In this document: piece after piece, positions 45,690 through 56,990 of the stretch
How positions within the stretch are numbered: the first letter of the stretch is position 1
Layout of the letters: the number at the start of each line of letters is the position of its first letter
Origin: Paraspadella gotoi
Taxonomy: Eukaryota > Chaetognatha
Length of the DNA stretch: 64,000 nucleotides
Direction of reading: 5' to 3'
NCBI GenBank assembly: GCA_051294375.1
Contig: CM119269.1
Location: 11,576,883 to 11,640,882, forward strand
The notes under the pieces: model-generated
Seen by the model: only the letters and a program-made list of their open reading frames with translations
Told to the model about the DNA's origin: nothing
The model's database searches: none
Translations under genes and position numbers: made by a program

Positions 45690-46475
45690 AAATATTATAT
45701 TAGATACTGCAAAACCTTTTCTTAAGTGATAATTTAATTTGAATGATTTGCACAATAGAGATTCTCACTAAAAAGCAGAAAATGCAGAACAGCAAAAGAC
45801 CAGGTCATATTAAATCAATTCAGATACTTATCTGATGAAAGGTTATAAATAGTATTTTACCTGAATTTACATTCTTGGAAAACCAAGAATTTATTTAAAA
45901 AATAATTTTATCAGAAAAAATTATTTTATAAATAAGGAACAAAAATGTCTTTATTTTGTTTTATATTTATTACTTATTAACCTTTATCATTAAGTATTAT
46001 AAAAGTTTATTTAATAAAACTTCAAAGTTAGGAAAATTAAACTTATTTGCCACGTTTAATATGAGATAGAGTCAAGGTTAAGCCAAATAATAAAAAAAAT
46101 TACCAATAAATAGGTTTATAAGCAAGTTTAATTAAATTTAATTAGTATAATAAAAATTTTATTAATAATATTAATAATAATGATAAAATAAATATTATTA
46201 ATAATTGGAATTATGATACTATTTAAAAATTTTTTCTAAATTTATGAAAAATATTAATTAAAATCGATTTTATCTTAAAGGTTTCTATAAATTCTTAGGT
46301 TCAAACACCGCCGAAAAGGCGATTGTACTCTATCATTTGATCGCACTTGTGAGTTTTATTCCGGTCAATTTTTTTTAGTTTTTGTGGTTCCAAAGTATAG
46401 AGCAGACAAAGAAAAACCGACAAAGAAGTTGTTAAGAGATATTATCTAGTGCGGTTATTGATTTTTGGTTGATCT
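45690..46475 (-). repeat. Foldback element, right arm
   Basis: Inverted partner of 42891-43657, lying just beyond the end of the direct duplication. The terminal word tattgatttttggttgatct mirrors the left end. Confidence 0.8.
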
Positions 46476-46734
46476 AATAAACATCAACATTAATCATAAG
46501 GGAAAATAAGCGAAACCAAGTATTTTAAAAATCCTCGAGGCTCAATTTCTATTTTCCCTCTTTTCGCTCATATGTCACAAGTAGAGCTTTTTTTAACATT
46601 CCATCTCAACAAAAGAGCAACAAACTTTTTTCTTTTTTTTTCCATCAGCGAAAAAAAAAATTAAACAACGGGATAAACTTTGGTTTGACCTTTGAAGGTT
46701 TCGTTTCTCACCTCGAGTCGTTCGCATTGTCGTC
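46476..46734. other. Spacer
   Basis: AT-rich, T-rich sequence with no recognisable element. Confidence 0.4.
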
Positions 46735-47108
46735 ATTGGTTGGTTGGTCGTCGTCGTCGTCGTCGTCGTTCGTCCCTCGACCCCGCGGGCCTCATTCTCG
46801 CCCCTGGCTTAGGTGACCCCATCGTTTTTCGTCGTCGACGTCGTCGTTTTCGTCGTCGTCGGTAAATCGATGTTTTCTTCTTCCAGAAAAAGAGTTGGTC
46901 ATCATTATCCTTAGCGTCGTCGTTGTTGTTGTTGTTGTTGTCGTTGTCGAGTGTTCTGTCGATTAGAGTAAAGTAGACAACGACGACGNNNNNNNNNNNN
47001 NNNNNNNNNNNNNTAGACAACGACGACGAGGACCGACCTCCAAATGTCCGCGTCGACACCTGCGCGCAAAAATCTAGTTTCTCTCTCTCTCTCTTCTCTC
47101 TTCTCTCT

Positions 47109-47153
<45 letters not shown>

Positions 47154-47182
47154 CTCTCTCTCTCGTCTCTGTCCGTTACACA
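46735..47182. repeat. GTC/GTT trinucleotide cluster, gap, and CT microsatellite
   Basis: (GTC)n at 46747-46770, 46833-46860 and 46915-46950 (GTT variant), 25 Ns at 46989-47013, then CT repeats 47078-47165. The word tagacaacgacgacg stands on both sides of the gap. Confidence 0.85.
46989..47013. other. Assembly gap (25 N) flanked by an identical 15-mer
   Basis: tagacaacgacgacg occurs immediately before and immediately after the Ns, as expected of two contig ends that overlap but were not merged. Confidence 0.95.
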
Positions 47183-47529
47183 CGTAAGTAAGTTTTCCTC
47201 ACCCTACGAATTCCACACCATCCATGACACCCTTACCCCTCCAGTCCAAAATAGAGATCGTCCTCATCACCCCGTAGAGGAGAACGATCCTCAACACCCC
47301 AAAGGTAATACCGTTTCTCAACACTCCAGAGAGGAGAGCTTACCCCTCACCATCCATAAAGATTAACATCGACCCATCAAACACCCCAAAGTTAAGCCCG
47401 ACCCCTCGACACCCCACCTTCCAACGGCCGAAGGTCATTGACGAGGGAGACTCGAGGGAAAGGAATTCGCGTTAAGAAGAGAATGAGTTTTGATCTCTGC
47501 GAAGTTTTGACAACAAAAGATCAAAACAA

Positions 47530-47549
47530 CGATAAAGGAGAGAGAGAGA

Positions 47550-47594
<45 letters not shown>

Positions 47595-47692
47595 GGAAAG
47601 AGAAAAAAGGTAAACAAAGGGAGGAGAAGACGAAAGAGAAGGTTGTAAATTTTTTCCGGTGAAATTTTTGTCATCGTGGAAGAGAGAGAGGG

Positions 47693-47773
<81 letters not shown>

Positions 47774-48110
47774 AGATGAGGAATGGAGAAAGAGAAAAAA
47801 AAGTAAAACAAAGGGAGTGAAGAGAGAGAGAAATGAGAAAGGTTGTAAATTTTTTCCGGTGAATTTTGGGTGTCATCGTGGAAAGAGAAGAGAGGAACGA
47901 GAGAGAGAAGAGAGAGAAGAGAGAGAGAGAGATGAGGAGATAGAGAGAGAGAGAAGATGAGAGAGAGAGAGTGAAGGAAAGAGAGAAAGAGAAAAAGAGA
48001 GAGAGAGAAGATGAGAGAGAGAGAGAGGAGAGAGAGAGAAAAAAGAAAGGAGAAAGAGAGACAGAAAAAGTTAAGAAAAAGAAATAGAGAGCGAGGAGAG
48101 ACAGAAGGAC
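47530..48110 (+). repeat. GA microsatellite array with two interspersed units
   Basis: Blocks of (GA)n separated by two copies of a segment containing ggttgtaaattttttccggt and gtcatcgtggaa (47640-47682 and 47838-47882). Copy D has collapsed to a single GA tract (58344-58430). Confidence 0.88.
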
Positions 48111-48689
48111 CGTTCACCAAAGAGTCTCTGTTGGGTCAAGATTCCTGACGCCGTCACAGACTAGAGACAGAAGAAGAGGAGGAGGAGGAAGAGGCATGGG
48201 AGGAGGAGAGAAACTCAGGGGGGGGCGAAACTAGACAAGAGAAAGGAAATTTTGGTAGCAGAAGCTGTCTTCGTCGTTATGAGGAGTTTATTGAGGAAGG
48301 AAAGGGGAATCATTATGCGAGAGAAGGAGGGCAGAGAGAGAGGAGAGAGGAGAGAGAGAGAGAGACTTGAGAGAAGAGAGAGAGAGAGAGAGAGAGACGA
48401 GACGAGAGAGACTCTGGTTTCGGCGATGAGTTTCGCGTGCCTACCGTTCGAGGAAAAGAGGAGGAAATGAGAGGAAGAGAGAAAAGGGGGAGAAAGTGGG
48501 AAGGAGGGGAAGAGGGATGGTGAGCTTTGTATGACGTTGGTCCCTCTGTTGGACCGCAAGAGGAGAGAATGTAATTTTGGCAAAAGTGAAAATGGTAACG
48601 GTCAGGGCCTTGGGATGAGATTTTTTCATGGAGAAACAACAGAAACAAATGACTAAATTTACAAGTAATGTCATCCTTCAGAATCGTCT

Positions 48690-48880
48690 TCCCCAGGGGC
48701 GTGCTAGGTGGCGCGGGGCGCCGCCCCGAGGCGGCAGGCAAATCCTTACCGCCTAGGGGCAGCCTCTTTTTTTGCGGCCCCAAAGGGCCACTCCAGGGGG
48801 AATTCTCCAGAGAGGTTAGAAAAACCATTTTCCCCTTAGGGCCACTTCCCAGGAAGGATGAATTTGCCTGCCCCCTGGAA
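48690..48880. repeat. GC-rich inverted repeat, copy C
   Basis: Begins ccaggggcgtgctagg; ggcaggcaaatcc is mirrored by ggatgaatttgcctgccccc about 110 bp later. The cleaner copy is 59229-59404. The CAGGGGCGG-like start recalls hAT termini, but no 8-bp duplication is visible. Confidence 0.6.
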
Positions 48881-49064
48881 CGGCTCTCTCTCTTTCTTAT
48901 CTCTCTCTCCCTCTTCTCTCTCTCTCACTCTCTTCCCTCTCTCTCTCTCTCTTTCTATATCTACTTTTCTTTTTTCATCTTTCATTAAAATAAAATATAA
49001 AAATTAAAGTAATATTTTTTACTTCAATTAATTCAATCAATGAACCAATAGCTGTAACAATACA

Positions 49065-49290
49065 ACTTGCATAATTTTGGTCAACTTGCATAATTTTGTC
49101 AAATGACATGGATTTTGGTCAAATGGACATAATTGGTAACTTTTCATAATTTTACTAAACTTTCATAATTTGCGTTAACTTAACTAGCATAATTTGGTAA
49201 TTTTTTTATAATTAATGTCAATTTGCATAAATTTGGTTAACCTTTTCATATTTGCGTATAAACTTTATAAATTTGGTAAACTTTCACTCT
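49065..49290 (+). repeat. 18-bp CATAATTTGGTC minisatellite, copy C
   Basis: Degenerate units with taactttcataatttg and aacttgcataattt variants; same family as the HINE-like arrays. Confidence 0.8.
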
Positions 49291-49494
49291 CTTCTCTCAA
49301 AACCGTCAGCATCTTCCTCAACAACGTGAGTTCAGTCTGACGCAATCTACAAACTGACGGTTATTAATTACAAATCTTAATCTGGTTTATTCCTTAAAAT
49401 CATAAAACACAAACGAAAAAGAAAAGAATCATAACAAAATCTTAACATTGAAAAAAAATTTTTTATTTTCACATGTGGAATTATTTAATGTTTA
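49291..49494. other. AT-rich spacer
   Basis: Includes aaccgtcagcatcttcctca, mirrored by tgacggtt about 60 bases later; otherwise nothing. Confidence 0.4.
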
Positions 49495-51507
49495 TCATGT
49501 GGAAGGACGATGCCACGCAGCAATTTACTGTCCGTTGCATACACAAGGTCCCGACTTCGAGATCGGGCTTTAAGTCCGTCAACTACAGGTGGCGTAGACG
49601 CTACCACATTCCCCCCCTAGGCATCACACACCCGCGCAAGTGTGATGCGCTATTGATGCACGCGTTGTGCCGAGCACTCTTGAATGGGCTGGCTATTTCC
49701 TGCTCCCGTCTTCACCATACGATGGTTCGAGGGGCAGAGTGTGTTTAACATGCCCGTCGCAGAGGTGTATTAAGGCCAGGGATCACTCAACCAAAAATTG
49801 TAGAAATATTAATTTACTGATATCTTAATCATTTTCTTACCATCTGTAAGACGTTTTCTATTAAAATAATCGAAAACTTTTAAAAATTTTAAACAAAATT
49901 TTTTTTCGATAAAAACTAGCATTTTCAAGAGAAAAAATTTTTTAATGTAAAGCTAAATTTCTACAACCAAATCTTTAACTTAAAAACTGATTCTTTACAG
50001 TAAGCTCCAATTTCTACTTCTTCTTTGGCTACAATTACCATACTTGGAGTTGTATCACTTAATTAAAAGTCTAAAAAAAATAAACTACTCTACACATTTT
50101 CCAAATGGGTTTTTATGTTTTTATGAGTTTTATGAGTTTTAAAAACTTATCAAATTTTATTTCAATTTGACTTTTTTACTTTATGTAAATGTTTTATATC
50201 ATAAAATGTTGCCCTATTTTCTAGGGAATCTCTGAAATCTCTAATCATCACATCCGTGCTTGTGTATGTTGTGTGAATCTTGAAAAAGTAACTGAGTAAG
50301 TTAACTTTCTTGAGAAGGAAGTTAAAACGAAAAAGTGCAAGCTCAAACCATTGGACTCTTCTTGAAGAAAAAAAAATATCTTGGGCAGAAAGGAAAGCGT
50401 GGGGGAGATTCTATGACGCGCGTGTTGGAAAATGTTTTCTTTTCAAAGATATTCAAGGAATTAATTCCCAAAAATTGATTTAAAAATAATCAAAATTTTT
50501 CTATGAAGGAAGGCAATATTTTGAAAGTATCATTTTCATAGAATTGGAGTTTCATGACCTAAGGTAATTTCATGCCAAATTTCATGAGAACGGCCATTAC
50601 CGTTTGGGCTGCAACCTCTTCAAAATAGTTTCTTTTATTTTACAAAAAAATCGAAAACGATGACGCCTTTGAAAAATATAAAGTGAATACATTTTCGGAA
50701 TCGTCAGGAGCTCTCCTTTTCGAAATCGCAGCTCGTGTTTTAGCCTAATTATAATTGAATGAGTTTGATCCCGGACCTAAACGTGCCAGCGTGTTTCGTG
50801 TGGTATCACCATATGTGAAGATTGATTCCGCGAGCAATTTTACCGTCCGTTTGGCACACAAGGTCCGAACTTTGCGATCGGGCTGTAGTCCGTCCACTAT
50901 AAGGTGGGCTTAGACGCTCCATCCCGCTTTTACTTGTGTGAATCAGGCAGGGCGCGAACCCAAGTCCTTTGGGTTGGAGGAGTTCGTTTGTACCTCCAGC
51001 CGCCCATAAGGGTGGCTTGTGATTCTCAGACGAGTAACGGGGTATGAAATTACTACCGCTACCCATCCCCCCCTAGGCATCACACCACCGCGCAAGGTAT
51101 GATGGCTATGATGCACGGCTTGTGCCGGAGCACTCTAGAAGGGGCTGCCGTATTCCTGCTCCCCGTCTTCACACACGATGGTCGAGGGCAGAGGTGTGTT
51201 AAACATGCCCGGATGGCAGAGGTGTATAACGTGCCAGCTGTTTCGTGTGGTCTCACCAATGTGGAAAGACGATCCGCGCAGGCAATTTTTACCGTCCGTT
51301 GCCACACAATCGGTCCCGAACTTGGATCGGGGCTGGTAGTCCGTCACTACACTACGCCCCGTCCCGGCTTTACTTGTGTGAATCAGCAGGGTTGCGAACC
51401 CGAGTCCTTTGGGTTTGGAGGAGTTCGTGGGCTACCTCCGGCGCCATCGGTGCTTGCTGATTCTCGGACGAGTAACGGGGTATGAAATACTACCGCTACA
51501 ATCATGA
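49495..51507 (+). repeat. 427-bp tandem unit and related segments, copy C
   Basis: Unit pieces at 49495-49790, 50780-51227 and 51228-51507. Landmarks: acgtgccagcgtgtttcgtg, caatttaccgtccgttgc, gaacttggatcgggctg-like, ggcatcacac..gtgtgatg (an 8-bp inverted repeat), gaacccgagtcctttgggtt, cgagtaacggggtatgaaat. AT-rich sequence (49791-50779) separates the first from the second. Not recognised as rRNA, tRNA or a protein gene. Confidence 0.8.
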
Positions 51508-51869
51508 ATTAAAAATCTTGATGAATAGTTTTGTTTTTTTGGGACTCCATAATTCACTAAGTAGGTCTGTTGTCGTCACTGCCCATTATTTGTTGGTGAT
51601 TTATTTAATTCCTCTTTGAACAGGCAAATTATGAATGTTTTTTTTTTTAATTATGTCTCTTCTGTATCAGTTCATCAGTATGTCCCTTCAAACAAAAGAG
51701 AAGAAAAGGATAACCCCCAGGGCAGATTTTTTTAGGAAGACCACCCGCGGGAACGGAGGATTGGGAGATAACTTTTCTCAAATTTATGATGAAATTATTA
51801 ATCTATTCTTCTCTCCTCCTTTCCTCAATTCTTACTTTTCAATCTAAGATCCTCTCTGATTACTTCTTC

Positions 51870-52335
51870 CATGCTATCTTCCTCCTTTCTTTCCTTGCTC
51901 TTTTCCTTTCCTACTCCCTTCCCTTCCTTGTTCTCCCTTATCTTTTCTCACTTTTTCTTCCATTCCTACCTTTTTCCTTCCACCCTCCTTTTCCTCCCTC
52001 CCATTCCTTAACTTTTCCTCCCCTCCCATTCTTCCCTTTCTGTTTCCCATTCCTCCCTTCCTCCCTCCATTTCTTCCCTTTCCTTCTTCCCAATTCCTCC
52101 CTTTCCTTCTTCCCCATTCTCTCTTTTCCTCCCCTCCCATTCTCCCTTCCTTCTTCTCATTCCTCCCTTTCTCCCTCCCATTTCTTCCCTTTCTTCTTTC
52201 TCATTTCCTCCCATTCCTCCTTCCCATTCATCTTTTCCTTTCTTCCCAATTCTCCCTTTTCCTCCCTTTCCTCCTCCCATTACCTCCTCTTTCCTTCTTC
52301 CCTTTCAAATTTTTCTCTTTTTTCTTTCCTCTCAA
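51870..52335 (+). repeat. Pyrimidine minisatellite CCTTTCCTCCCTCCCATT, copy C
   Basis: 18-20-bp units of cctttcctccctcccatt with indels; counterpart 62925-63450. ORFs on both strands are artefacts. Confidence 0.9.
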
Positions 52336-52883
52336 TTTTAATGCTTCTTTTCCTCACCAGACTCCGGCTCGTCATCAAGGGGCGTGGGCCTCTCCCAAAC
52401 TCGCTTATGAGAAACAATGAAAGAAATGGGGTGAAGAAGAAGAGGAAAGGACAGGGAGATTAGGGGGCAGGAGGATGCAGGAGGAAGGGCGAGAGAGAGA
52501 AAAGGGAGGGGGAGAAATTGGAGAGAGGAGAGTAGGGAGGAGAATTGGTAGGAAAGAGAGAGGGAGAGGAGGAGGAGGAGAAGGAAGAGAAAGATTAGAA
52601 ATAGGGATTTAGGGAGAAGATTAATTGAAGACCGGAGTGTGAAGAAGTGTTGGAAGAAAGGAGGTGATAATGGGAGAAAATGTGAGAATACAGTTTAATA
52701 ATGGGTAAAGCGTGGAAGGAAATCTGCAGTTGGATAAAAGTACAGAAGGAATGTGAGAGTGGCAGATATAAGCGGAAAGAGTAGGATATGTTGAGGAGTA
52801 AAAACAAGTTTGAAAGAAAGAGATGTAGTTCGCGGCATTGCAAAGTTCACCCCGCCTCTAAGCATGCAACCTTCAGTTCGCTG
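52336..52883. other. GA-rich segment after the pyrimidine minisatellite, copy C
   Basis: Purine-rich sequence with gaggaggaggaggagaagg (about 52568-52585); counterpart 63451-63960. No gene. Confidence 0.5.
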
Positions 52884-52958
52884 ACCCGGTGCTCATTTGA
52901 GTAAAGCCATCTGCCTTCATGACCACTAGGTACCGGGTTCAATTCCCAACCCGGTACC
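52884..52958 (+). ncRNA. tRNA-like sequence / 11-bp hairpin, possible SINE head
   Basis: GGTTCAATTCC at 52936-52946 is a near-consensus Pol III B box, and ggtgctcatttgagtaaagc upstream resembles a decayed A box with CAT in the anticodon position. Overlapping it, 52929-52939 and 52948-52958 form a perfect 11-bp inverted repeat with an 8-base loop. The cloverleaf anticodon stem is not intact, so it is tRNA-derived at best. Confidence 0.4.
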
Positions 52959-52961
52959 TAC

Positions 52962-53988
52962 TTCTTGCGGTAGGCGTGAAAAATAACGAAATACTAACAA
53001 ATCAAATGCAGGTACATAGCTATTTTAGTGTTAATAAAATCTGTAGAAATTCGATGATGCATAACCATTTTTTGTTTATAGTCTCATCTTCTTTGTCGGA
53101 AATGGCGATTTTTTGGCAGCATATAACGGTGCTTTTAAAATGGAGCAAACATTGTAGAGTATAAGAAACTCAAATTATTAAATTTTATAAAACCATATTA
53201 TAACTTACATAATATGAAAATAAAGGATCCCATATAAATATTTTCGGTAAGTTTATTACAAATTTTATATTTTATTAATAGTTGTTAGCCTATATTTATT
53301 AATAAATAATTAATAAAAAAATCAAGCTAAAGTTGAAAAATAAAAATTTAAATTTAAAACCAGATTTTGAATTCCTTACAAAAAGTTGATATAAGAAAAT
53401 ATAATCCATTTTAAAAAATTCTTTCATAAGTAGTAGTTAAAAATATTAACAACATTATTATTTGTTTAATTTTTTACATTTTTTGCGCTTAAAATTATAG
53501 TATTTTTCTGCAATTTGACCAAAACTTTAATCGATATAATTTTGAAATATAAAAAATATATTTTCTTATATCAACTTTTTTGCAAAAGAATGCAAATCCA
53601 TGAAAACAATTTTGAAAATTATTATTTTTAACTTTAGCCCAAATTTTTACTCATAATATATTAATAAATATAGTTAACTAACTTTTTATAAACATAAAAT
53701 TTAGAAATAAACTTACCAAATATTTTTTATAAATCTTTATTTTTATATTTCAAAACTCCATATAAATTTTATAAATTTTTTAATAATTTGATTTATCATA
53801 ACTGATAATGCGTTTTAATAATTTATATTACATTAAAAAACCCTTATTTTTCGACAAGAAAGATAAAATTATACAAAATAATTGCGTCATCACCATTCAA
53901 TTTACATGACTACATTACACTAAATAGCTATGTACCTTCACTTTTGATTTGTTATATTTTGTTATTTTTCAACGCTCTACCACTGCGG
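52962..53988. mobile_element. 1-kb foldback element
   Basis: Almost the whole element is an imperfect palindrome centred near 53475. The ends share gcgt(t)gaaaaataac, aacaaatcaaa and ggtacatagctattta in inverted order; inner pairs include aaaaagttgatataagaaaa. Arms are about 490 bp, with no ORF. The inner part resembles the AT-rich repeats at 18.9 and 20.1 kb. Confidence 0.78.
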
Positions 53989-54526
53989 GAAATGTGAGGA
54001 CGGCGTAAGCGCCTTGGGGGCGTCGAAAACCCTCAAGCCTGGTTCCAAAGCCACATAGCTGCCTAGAGGGGGTTAAAGGAAGTTACGGATAGTCATCTTT
54101 CAGCCCACTGAGCGCCTTATCCACAGAGAAGTGTTTGAAGTGTGATAATTCTGAGCATTGTTGTGAAGGAGTTTAAAACGGGAGAAGCTGTGGAAATGTT
54201 AGGAGAGTTAAAAAAATATGAAGTAGGCAAGAAAGTGTTAACGAGATGTGGAACATATAAACAAAAGATTAGTTTGGAGGAGGCACGAAAAAAATTATGA
54301 GTGAGGAGAAGAAGATTGAAGACATAAGAATGCTTGATTGTAGAAGAGGGAGGAGAAGAAGAAGAAGAATAAAAAAGAAAAGAAAAAAAGGCAAAGAAAA
54401 TCAAAAAAGAAGAATAAAAAGAAAAAGTACAATAAAAAAATAAGGAGCATGGTTAAAAAAAAAGAAAACAGGACAAGGAGGAAAAGCGAAAAAAGAGCAA
54501 AAAAGAAAAGGGAAAATAATAAAACA
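53989..54526. other. GC-richer then A-rich spacer
   Basis: 53990-54130 is GC-richer, with ttacggatagtcatctttca and gagcgccttatccaca resembling 34440-34500. 54340-54525 is A/G-rich low complexity. No gene supported. Confidence 0.4.
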
Positions 54527-54640
54527 ACGTTTGAGCAAACAATTGCCGGATACTTGCCCACGAGTCACTTCGCGAGGTAAGCAGCTAATCAGATAATTAA
54601 TTAATTAAATTAATTAATTAATATTATTTTTTTTATTTGT
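54527..54640 (+). mobile_element. HINE-like 5' fragment
   Basis: acgtttgagcaaacaattgc, a decayed version of the HINE-like 5' end, followed by AATT repeats. Confidence 0.55.
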
Positions 54641-54761
54641 GTCAAAATCGTTTTCCACTTTGTCTCGCCTCTCAATCACAAACAACAATCTCGATCACAA
54701 AATTAAATAATAATTTATTAAATGCAGGCTGGAATTTACATTTAATTATAAAAAACTAAAC

Positions 54762-55200
54762 AAGTTTGAGCAAACAATGTCGGATCTGCCTACGATAATT
54801 AAGCGGTTAATAAGCTAATCCGATGTAAATTCATTTGGTTAATTTCTGATTCTTAATTTGTGATTTATTAACAAATCATACAGACTACTTTAATAAATCT
54901 ATGAAAAATCTATAAATCAATTGATCTATCAATCATACCAGTAGCTGTGCCGAATACCAACTTGCATATAATTGGTCAACTTTCATTTAATAATTTCAAC
55001 TTGCATAATTTAAATCTACTGGCATTAATTTGAATCAATTTACGTAATTTTAGTCAACTGGCATTTAATTTTAGTCAACTGACATATATTTGCTCAACTG
55101 CAAAATTGTGTCAACCGGCGTAAATTGGGTTCTATTCTAGAATAAATTTGCTTCAAATCATCAGAGAGAGGATAGAACGAAACAATTTTAAAAATTGACA
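54762..55200 (+). mobile_element. HINE-like 5' half
   Basis: acaagtttgagcaaacaatg, tcggatctgcctacgataat, then a CATAATTTGGTCAACT array (54955-55130) and one about 165-bp block (to about 55320). Confidence 0.62.
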
Positions 55201-55427
55201 TAAAATGCTGTCTTTTCGTTATCGGTTTTTTAAACTTCTTTTCCACGTCCAACGATTCCATCAAAAACTTATATCCAGCTTAATGTCATGGTTAGTAACT
55301 ACCCCCACACAAAATTTCCTTTTAATTTATTTATCAATTTTTAATAAATATAATTTAATTATTAGTAAGTATAAGTAAAAATGCTTTCAAGTAAATATAA
55401 AATTTGTTTCTTATTCGGATTTCTGCT

Positions 55428-56240
55428 GTACTGCCAGCAGATCTCGACTCTATAATTCACTTTTGTCGGTCCGCCCCCTCAATCTTGTTGGCATTCACTG
55501 TAATTCATGTCAGAACATTGAATTATGCATAAATTATGCAAATAAAAGAACGATTGACCGTCCGTTCGTCTGTCTGTCTGTCTGTCCTGTCCGTCCATCC
55601 CACTCTAGCCAAAAAACACCTTATCTCCGTGATTGGACTAAATGGATTGGAATAAAGATTTTGCACGTGTTGTTGGGTTAGGGAAGTGTGTGTATTGAGC
55701 TGGATATAACAGTTTCGATGGAATCGTGGTGAGTGGAAATGAGTTTAAAATGGGAAAAAAATTTTAGATATATTTCCACTTATATTTGGAACACCAATTA
55801 CTCATGCAAGTAGAAGGGGCGATCTGACTTTGAAATTTGTATTTGGATAGAAAAGGTGTGATTAAACTGAAACAACGTTTTGCATGGTCAATCGTTTTTA
55901 AATGTTAAATGCAAGATGTATTAATTTCATCAATAATTAATCAGTTATTTAATCAATTAGTCATTAATTATTCAATTAGTCAATTAATTAATCCAATGCA
56001 ATTAACTTAATCAGTCAATGAATGTGCTACCAATTAAATTAAATAATTAACTTTGAATAAATTAAATATTAATTAAATAATCTAATTTCAACTTAAATTA
56101 AAATTAATTATTAACTTAATCCTAACTCTTGAATTAATTAATTATTAATTAATCTAATTTCTATTTAAACTCATTCAACTCACACGATCTAGTTAGCGTA
56201 GTTAAATAATAATTATTAATTTGATCCGAAATGTTATTAC
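55428..56240 (-). mobile_element. HINE-like element, antisense 3' half
   Basis: Starts with a decayed 3' hairpin (gccagcagatctcgactc), then tgtcggtccgccccctcaat, a GTCC/GTCT minisatellite (55558-55595), antisense 165-bp blocks, an AATT array and gatccgaaatgtt (about 56222). Together with 54762-55320 it gives a head-to-head arrangement. Confidence 0.6.
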
Positions 56241-56990
56241 CTAGGGATATGAAAAACTAAAATATCGATTGCCCAGGTTTTTTCCCGTCCGAGCCTGTTT
56301 ATAATACGACCGAAAGTCAAATAAATTGCCCCAAAAAATTCAACACATATTGCGGCCCAATCGAGCCTTTTGTTTGCCAAAACTAAAGTAAATCGTTCGC
56401 GATAAAAAGACTCACTAATCTGTTACTTTTGCTTCATCAATCTGTTTATCTTATTTGATTTTTCCTCTGAAAGAATTGCAGACTGGTTTTGACTCTTGGG
56501 AATAATTAAAAGTGTTTCCTACTACAAATTGAATTAGTTTTACTTCTTTTATTCTCAATGTATTAAAGTACATTATCAAACAAATAGAGAAAACTCTTAC
56601 ATATTATACTAAAACTATCTTTCACAACTCAACTCAATTCAAGACAAACAAGTCAATTGATAGATTGAAACGCTGTTGGCCTTCCCTGCGAAACTCTCCA
56701 GCCAAAGCATGCTTTCAATATCAACTTCTTAGAACCCAGGCTGTTCAGTGACAGCTATTCGGCCAATGATATTGGACCCTCTTATACTTGCCACACTTTT
56801 TTGGTAAGCCGACGACGAATCCAACCAAAACCTTCAAGCAAGCGGGGGTTCAAGGGAGGATCCAACTATCTCTCATGGTAAGATTGGCATGGTACATTTG
56901 GAAAATTAAGCGCTAATCATCCAATTTCGCTAACGCTTTATCCATCAACCCCATTTACCCGCTATCAACCCTCACGGACGCCACCGCCGG
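56241..56990. other. Unique-looking sequence
   Basis: Mixed composition without repeats seen elsewhere in the window; GC rises towards the right. No ORF of note and no motif recognised. Confidence 0.4.

Larger units (their letters stand above)
47183..52884 (+). repeat. Second direct large repeat, copy C
   Basis: Matches 57990-64000 in the same order: gtaag..tcctcaccctacgaat start, GA arrays, GC-rich inverted repeat, CATAATTTGGTC array, 427-bp unit array, pyrimidine minisatellite, GA-rich segment and the gcaaagttcaccccgcctct end. Copy C has two extra about 190-bp GA-rich units (47590-47890). Confidence 0.92.

Noticed and set aside
48690-48880. hAT element based on the CAGGGGCGG-like end
   Set aside because: The right end matches only loosely and no 8-bp duplication flanks it, so it is listed only as an inverted repeat.
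49495-51507. Ribosomal RNA or tRNA gene in the 427-bp unit
   Set aside because: GC content and tandem arrangement suggested it, but I find no conserved rRNA core words and no cloverleaf.
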